In this document: one piece after another, positions 24,340 through 34,889 of the stretch
Numbering within the stretch: position 1 is the first letter of the stretch
How the letters are laid out: each line of letters opens with the position of its first letter
NCBI GenBank assembly: GCA_014529385.2
Contig: CM043967.1
Span: 81,914,278 to 81,978,277 of the forward strand
Source of the DNA: Adiantum capillus-veneris
Lineage: Eukaryota; Streptophyta; Polypodiopsida; Polypodiales; Pteridaceae
Length of the DNA stretch: 64,000 nt
Reading direction: 5' to 3'
Made by a program: the position numbers and the translations under genes
Notes under the pieces: model-generated
The model's input: only the letters and a program-made list of their open reading frames with translations
Told to the model about the DNA's origin: nothing
Databases searched by the model: none

Positions 24340-25100
24340 ACATAGTTTCATTAAAGAACTCCACAACTCCATTTGATCTTGGTGCCTCAGTAGTAGTGAG
24401 CTGACACTTGATGGCATACTTGCTGCAATAATCATTGAATTCATTTTATATCAATTATTCTTGTGTATATGTGTGCTTACCCTTAACCTTCTTTTCTTAT
24501 TATCTTCTACAAGCTTGTGCCACGATTTAAATTTTGTGTATATGTGTGCTTACCCTTAACCTTTTTTTCTTATTATGTGTGCTTAACCCTTAACCTTCTT
24601 TGCGTATATGTGTGCTTACCCTTAACCTTCTTTTCTTATTATCTTCTACAAGCTTGTGCCAGGATTTAAATTTGCCCAAAACGTTAGCCTTCTCATGGAT
24701 GAAATACACCCATGTCTTTTTGCTAAATTTATCAAATAACAGCAAAAGGTAGAAAGAACCACCCAACATGGAAGTAGATGTTTTACAAGAAAGATTCACA
24801 TGTATCAACCCTAGAGAAGCTTGTGCTCTATCGTTACTCTCTCATGGAAAGGCCTTCCTTTGTTACTCCTTTGTTGCTTGCCCATCAAGCAAGCGTCACA
24901 AAGTTCATGCATATTTGATATTGTAGGCATATGCACACCCATCCCATATTTTTGCATCTCTTTTAACAAAACATTACTAAGATGACTATATCTCTCATAC
25001 CAAAGTTTAGTTATACCTCTTTCTATGGCAATGGTAATTGAGAGAAAACCCTTCTTGATCTCTCACATGTGCAACACTTAATTAAGAGATTTTATTCTTT
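24340..25100 (-). pseudogene. Ty1/copia GAG-pre-integrase and integrase fragment
   Basis: The minus strand gives ELCDACLMGKQQRSN (GAG-pre-integrase, near 24,880), IHVNLSCKTSTSMLGGS and KTWVYFIHEKANV (integrase start, 24,690-24,800). Further down it gives FNDYCSKYAIKCQLTT then SNGVVEF (integrase core, near 24,350-24,440). Stops are frequent. Orientation is opposite to the fragment at 23,050, so the two are not one simple element. A repeat mosaic at 24,465-24,650 sits inside the integrase core. Confidence 0.75.
24465..24650. repeat. Mosaic of short direct repeats
   Basis: TGTGTGCTTACCCTTAACC with a following TTCTTTTCTTATTAT recurs about four times (near 24,469, 24,545, 24,579 and 24,609). The longer TCTTCTACAAGCTTGTGCCA occurs twice. 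This is a local, irregular tandem expansion inside the integrase fragment. Confidence 0.8.
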
Positions 25101-26105
25101 TCACCTGTAACTGCAAAAAAGAGATTGTTATGGATCCTTTGAATGGACTTTCAGAATGACTTCAAATTTACAATTACATTGATGGGTTCTTGTACAAGTT
25201 ATAACTTGCGAGTAGCCTGCACAAAAGCATCCTTTGGAAACTTAGAATGCTACTTTTAACTCAAAATGTGGCCTTCACAAACATGTTTCAGTGGTGCCTC
25301 AAGAGGGGACAACGAATCAACCATATCAGATTTGTGCGAATGGAGCAAACTGGAAAAATTCAGGTGACCAACAACGTGCATGCCGAAGTTTTGCATGTGA
25401 AGTAGCTAATATTTAGGAGAATTAGTGTAAAAAGGAATCCTTTTTGGTCATATTTTTTTCGGCAAAGAATCTGAGGAGAAGTGGGAGAGAAGGCCATGCG
25501 CCTCGAATGTTCCCCTTCTTTGTATGCGTTTTATATAGAGTATGCCTAGTTCCTTGGGCTACTTTAAATATGCAACGTAGCTGGCAAGATCTCCGTGGTG
25601 GATTTGTACATGAGTTGGAAAGAGGGATCGTAAATCATAAAAAGGGGGCCATGACTCGAGTTTCACACCAAATTCACATCTAAGAAGCATAGATCTTGAT
25701 GTGGGGGTTTGCAACTTTAGGGTCTCGGGGCCACCGAAGGAAAATACGAGAAGGAAAAGGGGAAGCTTTAGTTTAGTTGACCCTTTGGATTTGGGAGGGT
25801 AAGCCCGAAGGCTCACCTTGTCAAAAGAAAGCCGGCCACCTTCGACCCTCGCATAAACAGTCTGCAAAAAGATCTCCGCCTCTCTTAACCCTCCCTTTTA
25901 AGCCTTCGCTGCTCACAACAAACCGTTTCGAAACCGTTCGCTTTTGTCCCCCTTCTGCGGGTGCCTCTGCTCTATTGATCCATCTCCTTCCTCAATCTCG
26001 ACTGTCCATTTGGCTATATTAAAGTTTCAATTTTGATAAGATATGTAAATCCTGTCTGTCATTTCATTTAGGTTAAATCTTTCTCATATGGGCAACACTT
26101 GGTGC
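25101..26105. other. No recognisable feature
   Basis: About 1 kb with only short open frames. Overlapping frames on both strands at 25,444-26,022 have no domain I recognise. Nothing supports a gene. Confidence 0.5.
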
Positions 26106-27630
26106 CTTTTATTTAGAGTTTTTTTTTTTCCATCAAAGTAGAGAAGATTATATTATACGAAAGAGGAAGCAAAATTTACAACTGAACCAGCATTGAGTAC
26201 GATGACTGTGACGGGAGACTCTCCCATATTACATACCAATGAAGTCCTACATACCAACGAGAATCTTGACATAAGTACAAACATCCTTGACATAAGTACA
26301 TCAGAATTACCCTAAGCCACCCCATATGCCTGCCGTGACTCGATCTGATTAGATAGCTTTTCCATGAATTCTCTAGCTTTAGAGATTGCTTCATAGGTTT
26401 CTACAATAGCTTGTATGTTTAACGCCGTCATGTTTTGAATTTCTTATCTCTTCCAATCATTCAGAGGCAGATCTTGATCTTCATCCGATAAGTCCAGCAG
26501 AGTCTTTATAGCATCTTCATTGATCCTATTCCGAATGTAAACCTGCAAATTAAAGTCCATAAAAAGTACTCTCAGGCTTGGGGCCTGGTAAGCCTCTTCA
26601 AACACAAAGCACTTTCTTAGTTTCCAGATGATGCAAAGAAATTCAGCCCTAGTCCTGTTCTAGTAGGTGGTTAATATGCCTATGGAGTCACCTAACAGAA
26701 GCTGTTTCCAAGAGACTTGAGTGGTCAAAACAGAGTTAAGAGGTACTAGAATCGTGATTGATTGGGGACAGGACGTAAACAGATGGACCACCGACTCCAC
26801 ACTTCTTTTACATCTAGAGCATATCCCTGACGAGATGCCTGCTTTCTGCATTTTCTCCCCTGACCAAATTGCTTTGTGTAGAATGAGCCAGAACAACACA
26901 AACTTTTTCGGTTAGATGTTTCTATCCCGAAGTTTTCTGAACTTGAACCCCCATTGCCTGCGGTCCAGGCTTACAGTCGATCGTCTGTTGAGGGTGATGT
27001 GTAAAGGCGGGTTAATGTCTTTCACGGCTATCTGGGGATGTTGGAGCTTAAAGCCCCCTTTCCAACTAAATGCATTTAGATGGACTGAGTCCTTGATCGA
27101 CACTTTCTAGCAGTTTTCCACCGGAAACAGAGAAATTTTGATCATGATAAGGTTGAGTTCCCAGGGTTGGAGAGGGAAGAGGACAAGTAATTCTTCTCTA
27201 GTTTTCCATTTCTAAAGGTTAGAGTTCCATAGATCTCCCCAGGAAGAGATTCCTTTTCTGTGACAACGAAGGGCAGTTCTCTGTGGTCTTTCATTGATGG
27301 CAGCTAGGGGGGCAAGGGGCCACCATACAGAGTCCAGTCTCCAAACCGCAAGGGAGCTGTTGGAGTTGCCATTTACCTTCAAATTGAATCTAGAGCGGTT
27401 CCATGCGTCCCATAGTGAAAGAAACAGGTCGGAGCCCCTAGGTTTAATCATATGTGGCCCCAAAAAGATAGTGACCCAACTCAGATTTGTCCAGTTTTTA
27501 CATTTAACCAGTGAAAATTGGTGGAGTTTCTTGAACAGGCGGGTATTCCAAGGCTCGGACGATCAGCTAAACAGCTATTTTGTCTGCCCAACTGAAGATC
27601 TCTTTTTCATGTGAAGATCTCTTTTATTTA
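26106..27630 (-). mobile_element. 5'-truncated LINE insertion with poly(A) and target duplication
   Basis: CTTTTATTTA occurs exactly at 26,106-26,115 and again at 27,621-27,630. Between them the minus strand ends in a poly(A) tail (plus-strand T run 26,119-26,129). Upstream of the tail it encodes the C-terminal part of a plant LINE, including an RT zinc-binding domain. A direct duplication, a 3' poly(A) and a missing 5' end are the marks of target-primed reverse transcription. The insert is about 1.5 kb. Confidence 0.8.
26640..27580 (-). pseudogene. LINE RT C-terminus with zf-RVT domain
   Basis: The minus frame 26,899-26,660 reads FWLILHKAIWSGEKM, then GICSRCKRSVESVVHLFTSC, a C-x2-C...H...C arrangement of the reverse transcriptase zinc-binding (zf-RVT) domain. 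The upstream frames 27,103-26,912 and 27,463-27,212 are the linking region, with a stop or frame change between them. The RT catalytic core is absent because the insertion is 5'-truncated. Confidence 0.75.
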
Positions 27631-28040
27631 AACTTCTTTTTCATGAAGATCTCCAGTACACCATTTCGCTGCAGAAAACGCTGTTGTGACGTCCCTTGCT
27701 GGTCCAACGCCAAAGGGTGGCAGGCCAGCGCCGGAAAGGACTGCCCCGCCAACCAGATCAGCGAGAGGCTCAGCAATTTCGCCCAGGCTGGGGTCTCGGT
27801 CCGACTGCCGCTGCCCCGTCGGTTGCTGAGGTGCTGAGCTCTGCCCACCATAATAAACACAATGGGCATCGACTTGATGTCTTGTGTGTGAAAATCTGCA
27901 CTTGTATATTGCAGCAGCTGTAACGTAATTTGAAGATATTTAATGGCGTTGCCTTTCTGTTCAAATATTTGAAAGTGATATTGTCATGTGATTGAATAAG
28001 TATAATAGACTAATCAACATGTTGAACAAATAATCAGGCT
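27631..28040. other. GC-rich unassigned patch
   Basis: The section from about 27,680 to 27,850 is clearly richer in G and C than its surroundings and is open on both strands (plus 27,580-27,837; minus 27,624-27,869). No domain is recognised. It could be a gene fragment carried by a transposon or simply a different repeat. Confidence 0.35.
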
Positions 28041-29640
28041 TAAAATTGATGTCTTCCCCCCTTCACAACAATCTTCTCAGTCAGTGGCTTCCATATTGTC
28101 AATACAATCTCTTTGCAAGCATTTTTTGTATAGCCCATTTTTGCTTTGCAACTATATATGGGTGCTATGTTGAAAAGAATCTAACAAGGAAATTTTTAGG
28201 CCTTTTTTGTATCTCGTAGTCCCATGTTTTCAAATACTCGAGTTCCCTCTTCATGTGGACGTCTCAAAAGACAAATCCCATTTGTTTTCTTAAGCATCAC
28301 AAGAAGATTTAGAACTATTCTCATGTAGGAAAACGGAGTCTTTTTCAATGTTTTTCATACAATGCATAACACCACGAGCTTCTACTCGAGCGACACCACA
28401 TACCTAGCTAGGTACGATTGGGGGCAGGGGACCATGATTTGATAACTTAGATAAGTTGCCTGGTTCCCACCCATGGTGAATCATAGCGTACAAAATTATT
28501 CAAAAGATCATGAGTTTGTGATGCTTATATATCCCCATATATGTATCTCATCTTCAACACAGTGTTGTTACAAATAAACTTCAATAACCGGTCCATCGAG
28601 CCACATGATATTTATCTAATTTTTCTCACCGGGGCAGTCCCTTTTGACAGCTCGCTGCCCGGGGGCTGCGTGCGTCGCCTCTGTCTTGCACTGTCTCAGA
28701 GGCTCGGCGCACCCCCCTTCCACAATTTGGAACTGCAAATTGTTGTCTTGGAGTTGAAATTGGTTGTTGGCTGGTTTGCTTTGTTGTCGTAATTGACTTG
28801 TGTACACTTCCAAATTGCCCAGAGCTTTGGCGAAATTTGAACAGTGACGGGAATCTAGTTGTTTTGAAAGCTCTACAGCATGGAAATCAGGCACTGGATC
28901 ACTCGCTTGCTGCACATCCTGGAATACGCATATTAATTACAGAGAAAAAGCAAATACAACGTAGCGGTTCATCTCCGAATGAACGTCACGGGGGAAAGAT
29001 TCTCTTGTACTACCCATTGCCTCTCCATTTCAATGTTGCCTCAAACATCACCACCACAGAGACACCTTCAATGGTTGCTTTAGATTTTGCATAGGCGGGA
29101 GTAGAGATTGTTGGAGTTGTCCAAGCCCCTTTAGATAACAACAGTCCTCATGATCATGGCCTCCTCTCTCACAAAAGTGGGAGCAGGGAGCTCGCTGAGG
29201 GCAATCTTGAGGATTATGGCCTAACAACTCACTAGTGGATTGTCTGCCATGTCTCCGGATCTCTTACTTGCAAAGGCACAAAACGCATTCAACAGACCTC
29301 CTGTCATAGGAATGCTGGCCAGGATGGCATTAAGTATCAAATATAGGCACACCGAGGAGGCAACTGCTGTGATGGAATGACATATGACAGGATTATGCCA
29401 GATGCCATCTCATCGATTACTTAGATAGCACAACATGCCCTAAATAATGGTGTTGACAAATCATTGAGATCATTGATAATGAAGAACCGTTTTGGCACTT
29501 GTCTTCATGCGGGAACGACTGTCTCCAAATCGGGAGTCTAGAAGTTCTCAATCTCCCCATAGCGCTTGCAGCATCCGCGTTTTGAGGGGTGCAACAAGAG
29601 GGGTGATCGTTTTTTAGGAGTATTGATGAAGGGATATTGG
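28041..29640. repeat. Repeat block D (partial copy of blocks A and B)
   Basis: This is collinear with 38,520-39,570 and 47,150-48,480. Shared landmarks are TCAGTGGCTTCCATATTGT near its start, ACCTAGCTAGGTAC near 28,400, and CGGGAACGACTGTCTCCA near its end. D keeps two segments that A and B each lack in part: 28,660-29,230 matches only B, and 29,270-29,530 matches only A. It therefore preserves an older arrangement. The hairpin is cut in half here. No coding region is recognised. Confidence 0.8.
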
Positions 29641-31116
29641 TAGCCATGACGGAAACCCCTCAAGGTAGAGGGACATCCCTATTGACGGTCCGAAAGCCCT
29701 CTGTTTTCAGCCTATATAAGCTTGAAAAAGATCTCAAATTATCCTCACAAGCTTTCTGATCAAATCGGTCCTTAGGGAGGTCACCTTATCCTCTACTTAC
29801 TCTCAATGTAATGGCTTTGTCAATGGGTACTACCCTTCAATAGCACGATGACTTGGAAGTTGGGAATTCTAGACTTTTTGGTCCTGTTGTAGACTCATGT
29901 TATGATTTTTTTTCTTCATTTGATGAAATCATTGTATCCTCTCTCTCTCTCTCTCTCTCTAACCTATTCCTTGATGTAAGAGGGGGAGATAGAGAGAGAT
30001 GGTGGCGGCTAGAGCACGAGCATGAGACAGAGATAGACACGAGAGAGACATGAAACTAACTTCTCATATTATTGCTTGATCCCTTGATTACCATAATAGA
30101 CTCCTTTTATAGATTTCCCATGCCCTTTGGTGCCTCCTCCTAGGCAACCCTTGATACAAAGTGTAGTGCCTCGAGTCTACTCAAAGGTACACATATACAC
30201 CACAATATTCCATGAAACACCTCCCTTTCCCCCCCCCAAGCATTTAAAAAATTTAAAGTACAGTGTCTAGAACTTAATCCAAGATGCACAAATACACTCC
30301 CTAAAGCTATATATTGCATTACAATCACCAAACCAGGTATAGTGTGCCTTCCCACCAAAAATGTGAATACAAGTGCACCATTTATTGGCAACATGCTAGG
30401 GCTAGGAACCGATCAAACAGCGATACATCCATTTGAACTCATACAAGAGAAACTTGTAGAACCATAAAGTAATGAAAAAATTTCCACTCCATTGAGTAGA
30501 TTCCATCTTTGAGCCAATCACTTCAAAATAAGCTTCATTCTTTTGCAAACAAGGATCAAAATTCATCAATGAAAAATCCTTTGCTTTGTCACATACTTCT
30601 TCAAAAACATTGTGTGATTTGGCTTCAATTTGTAAAGCTATGCTTTTGACAAGAACATCCAAAAACATTAGCTCTATTTTATTCGTGCAAAGAGAAACTT
30701 CATTCCTTGATGAAATTTGGACTTCAATCCACAAAAGCATCGATGACATCATTTTCTTCATCCAGAAGTGAGAGATCATTTTCATCACGATTTTTCTTCA
30801 ATATTTCATCACAAAGATCATCAAAGCATTCATTTACTTTAGAGCTATGTTATCATCATCATCTTTTGAGATATCAAAAATATGAAATTCTCCATAAAAA
30901 ATCGATGGAATTTGACCCACAATGCTTTGGTTGATGGTGCAAGATGTGAGTATGGAGCTACTTGGGGACTCTCCTTGGCTCTCTTGGCTCATAGGGTCCT
31001 CTCTCTTCACTCCAATTTCCATTCCCAAGTGAAACATTGGAAGCCCATCAAAATGATGACATTAGATTATAAAATAATTGCTAAAGATGCGACCCCTTAG
31101 GCTCTCTCCCCTCCTA
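29641..31116. other. No recognisable gene
   Basis: A CT run lies at 29,939-29,960. A minus frame of 128 codons (30,402-30,788) and others to 31,037 are Met/Lys/Phe-rich and show no domain I can name. The region may hold decayed element sequence. Confidence 0.45.
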
Positions 31117-31197
31117 GGTAAAGCTATCACCCCTCACCAACACGGATTTATCAAAGGTAGGTCAACCTATGACAACATTCTTGGAGCAATAATAGGC
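31117..31197 (+). pseudogene. LINE reverse transcriptase scrap
   Basis: The plus frame reads ITPHQHGFIKGRSTYDNI, the conserved RT segment of plant LINEs just upstream of the palm, followed by a stop. It is only about 27 codons long, with unrelated AT-rich DNA after it. Confidence 0.75.
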
Positions 31198-32597
31198 TAA
31201 CTTGCATTATACGTTATATGAGAAATAATATACGGGCATATTTTACACAACCTCATATTATACGGGCATATTATACGGTGCCATATCAGCAAAAATGGGC
31301 AACGTATTTTTTTCCTAGTTTTTTTATCGAAAAAACTTTCGAACAAAAAATATTTAGGCCAAAATATGTTTGGATCGAAGAATGTATTCATAAACAAAAA
31401 AGCATATATATCAGCAACGCACCTTGTTGAGACTAGTATTTATCACAAAAGGTATTCCATGTCAATAGTAGACTAAAAAAATGAATTTTTTAATAATTTA
31501 AAAATATCAAAATTTAAAATAGTTTTAAAATATTTTGATTAAAATCAATTTAATGTTTTGTTAAAATTTAATTGATTATTTTTTTTAAAATCAAACTATG
31601 TAAGCTTTGTATGTTGTGTAGAACTCAAACTCTCACTCATACAAGGTGTTTATTTTTTAGGAGTCACTTGCTACGTGCTCAATTTATTGACATGTGGAAG
31701 TAAATCAGTGATATAATTTAGAGATTGCCGTTGTGTGCAGAGTGTACTCTCTCATGAGGTTATCTGTTTGCAAAATATATTACAAATATAGTGGTCAATT
31801 TTATTTAGGTAGATTTGATTTTGACGTGCAGATACTTTCTCACCTCAAAGTGAACATAGATAGATTTTTTTTGTCTTGTGTAGAGCCATCACACTATGCT
31901 CTCACTGGAATCAAAATATAGGAAATTCATGTCCAAATACATTGATATTACATTATCTTTATTTGGATTGCTACATCTATCATACTACATGATCGTACAC
32001 GTTCATCAACTGCAGATAGATAAGCTTTCAAAGATCTACCGTGGAGTGTGAGAACTTCATGTTTGCACTTCAGATAGATCTGAAAATCGTCAAGGTTTGC
32101 AATTAATCCTCATGTTCCAATAAGAATCAATTGCAAGATTTGATCAATTATATTATCGATTATCGTAATGTGTGAAAGCCTTAAGCTTGCACTTTAGATA
32201 AATTGATATAGTGCAACGTGATGATGAGTTTTGTTTGTATTGTTTCAAATAAGTGATTAAGATTATCGATTATCGTAATGTGTGAAAGCCAAAAAGTTGC
32301 ACTTTAGATGAATCAATATAGTGCAATGTGATTGAAATGTTTTGTTTGAAGTGATGAAGTTATTAAGTGCATCAAAATATAATTCGATTTACATGAGTTT
32401 ATTGAAGAATGGTAAGACTATTATTGTTTATTGTTAATTGATAATGTAGCGCGAGACTAATTGATAATGTAGATAGATTTTGATCACTATATTGATCGAT
32501 AGAGCATTGCTTGTGTAGTTTGGCGCTCTGAATTAATTTTGACCTCAAAATTAACAAGTGTATTTGTTGATATTGTAGTTTAAATTTATCTCTCAAC
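31198..32597. other. AT-rich DNA upstream of the hAT gene, with a diverged duplication
   Basis: This AT-rich stretch has no gene. Two diverged units near 32,150-32,240 and 32,265-32,360 share GATTATCGATTATCGTAATG, TGTGAAAGCC and TTGCACTTTAGAT. They lie just 5' of the transposase start, where hAT elements often carry subterminal repeats. No terminal inverted repeat could be fixed. Confidence 0.5.
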
Positions 32598-34584
32598 ATG
32601 GTGAAAGGACATGAGTGGAGTTACATCCATGAGCAGCGTGCTGGAAATAATAAATCTTAATTAAAATGTAAGACTTGTGGCCATGAGCTCACTGGTAATG
32701 TGACCGGAATCAAAGAGCATTTGTTTAAAGTCCCTGGTAATGTGTCCGAGTGAACGACTCCGCCAAGAGATATTCATGCTAGATTGCCAATGTATGCTCT
32801 CATAGTAGAGAAAATTCTTGCAGTTAAGAAGAAAAGTGCTAATGCCAAACAAGTTGCAATGGATGTTGAAATGTCTGTTGTCAATGAGAGGACAAAGCAT
32901 GTAACCTACGGAAGTAAATGATCACATTCCCCAGTCAACTCCTTTTCATGGACATGCTTCAACGTCAGCAGCAGCAAATCCTAGCTCAACCAAAGTTAGT
33001 AAAGCATCATCCAATTGCCAAATGTTGTACGAAGAGATAGATAAGCAATGGTTGCTTGAGTTTCATTTGAAATGGACGCAAGATTTTGTGGCATGCAGTA
33101 TACCATTGAATGCTATGCGTAACCCCATATTTCAAGATTCTTTAATGAGCATGGCCAAAAAGGGGTTTGTGCTTCCTGATTTATAATAAGATGCACAGAG
33201 TATCTAGATAAAGTAAAAGACAGTACTGAAGCCATCCTCAAGCGCATGATGGTGGACTTTGCTCCTGCATATGGTTGCACCATAGTGTTGGATGGATGGA
33301 CCAACTGTTAGAAGAAGAAGCCGCACATCAATGTGATGCTTATCAATCCTAGAGGGTCCATGTTTGTAGAAGCCATTGACACCTCTTTTAAAAAAAAGAC
33401 CAATGATTATCTAGCAAGGATATATGAGTGCACCATAGCAAAGGCAGGTGGGCCAAATACTGTGACTGCAATTGTCATAGATAATGCATCCAATAATAAG
33501 GCTGCAGGAAGGGCTATCCAAGTTAAGAACCAGGAAATTACTTTTTGCTGCGTCGCATACTCTTAATTTGCTATTAAAAGACATTGGAGAAATGGTCGTC
33601 ATAAAACAAACGTTGCTGGATGAAAATCATGTGGTGAAATTTATTAGAGAGCATCAATTTTTGTATGCTCTGTTTTGATTAAAATCACCCAACAAAACTT
33701 TGCAAATATTTTGTGTGACAAGGTTTGCAACCGCATACTATGTTCTTGCCACCTTGCAAGAAGTGAGGCCTGCATTAGTTGAAACGGTAGCTTATAGACG
33801 ATGGGATGCTTGGCTCAGCAAGTATCCGAGCTACCAAGACTCTTTTGTCTTTGTCCGAGTCTATTGATATATGTTAGAGGCATTACACAAAGTAAGAGGG
33901 CATGCTGGATTTGGTGCAAAGGACAAAGCTACCATAATCACAACTACCAACAAGCGATGGGTGCAATTGCATACGCGGTTGCATGGTGCTGCATTTGTAA
34001 TGAATCCCAAATTTCAAATTCACCAACAATCCGGCAATAAAGAAGTCATGAGTGACTTCAAAACAGTGTGCTCTCAACTATTGGGACAAGAGGATGAGAA
34101 GACTGCTTTTTATGAGCAAGTTGATTATGCTAATAAAACTGGCATGTTCCAGGATCCATGGTATATGCATATAGATGCTATTGCACACACAAGTGTGCCT
34201 CTATGGTGGAAGGAGTATGGTGGGGAGAAAGTGGAGCTTCAACACATTGCTGTTAGAGTTCTATCTATTGTTGCATCAAGTGGAAGCTGTGAGAGAAACA
34301 GGTCGGCTTTTGACTTTATGCATACCAAGAAACAAAACCAGCTTCATCCTAAACATGCTGCTAATTTAGTTTTTGTTTTTTGCAACAAGAGACTTATTCA
34401 TAAGCCAGTGAACATTGCTTCAAGAGCAACACAAAAGCACTATGGTGTTTTTCAAACCCATGAAGCTATAGCTGCAGTGGTAGATGATGACGATGATATG
34501 GAATGGGAGATAGCTTCAAAATGGTATGATATGGATGAAATAGATGATATGGTTGGTGTGTTTGATGTAGACAAAGATGTATGA
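32598..34584 (+). pseudogene. hAT transposase (DUF659 type) pseudogene
   Basis: ATG 32,598 opens MVKGHEWSYIHEQ, followed by a BED-type zinc finger (CKTCGHELTG, then IKEHLFKVPGNV) with stops. From 33,333 a DUF659-like core reads NPRGSMFVEAIDTS and IVIDNASNNKAAG. From 33,871 to the stop at 34,584 a long frame ends with the hAT dimerisation region (PLWWKEYGGEKV, LQHIAVRVLSIVASSGSCERN, FDFMHTKKQN). Intact members cut and paste DNA. This copy has several stops and frameshifts but keeps a full-length layout. The acidic tail (DDDDDMEW) is common in this group. Confidence 0.85.
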
Positions 34585-34665
34585 CTAAAGGCCTATAAGT
34601 TTTTCTCGATGCGAGTATGTGAAAATTATGACACATCTCCATTTTACACTACAAGATGTTCACAC

Positions 34666-34735
<70 letters not shown>

Positions 34736-34889
34736 CTCAAGTTACTTTTGCAATAAGAGTCATAATTATAGTTAGATACCATACAATACAATTTGTTTAA
34801 TCGAGAAAACAAAAATGGACAGTTCAGGGGCTAATGACGAGCTGTGATTACAAAAACTGTAGCCCTTTGCCAAAATAGATAGGGGTAAA
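34585..34889. repeat. CT microsatellite passing into CTAT repeats
   Basis: A CT run at about 34,666-34,717 with one interruption, then TATC units to about 34,737. It lies directly after the hAT pseudogene. Otherwise no feature seen. Confidence 0.9.
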
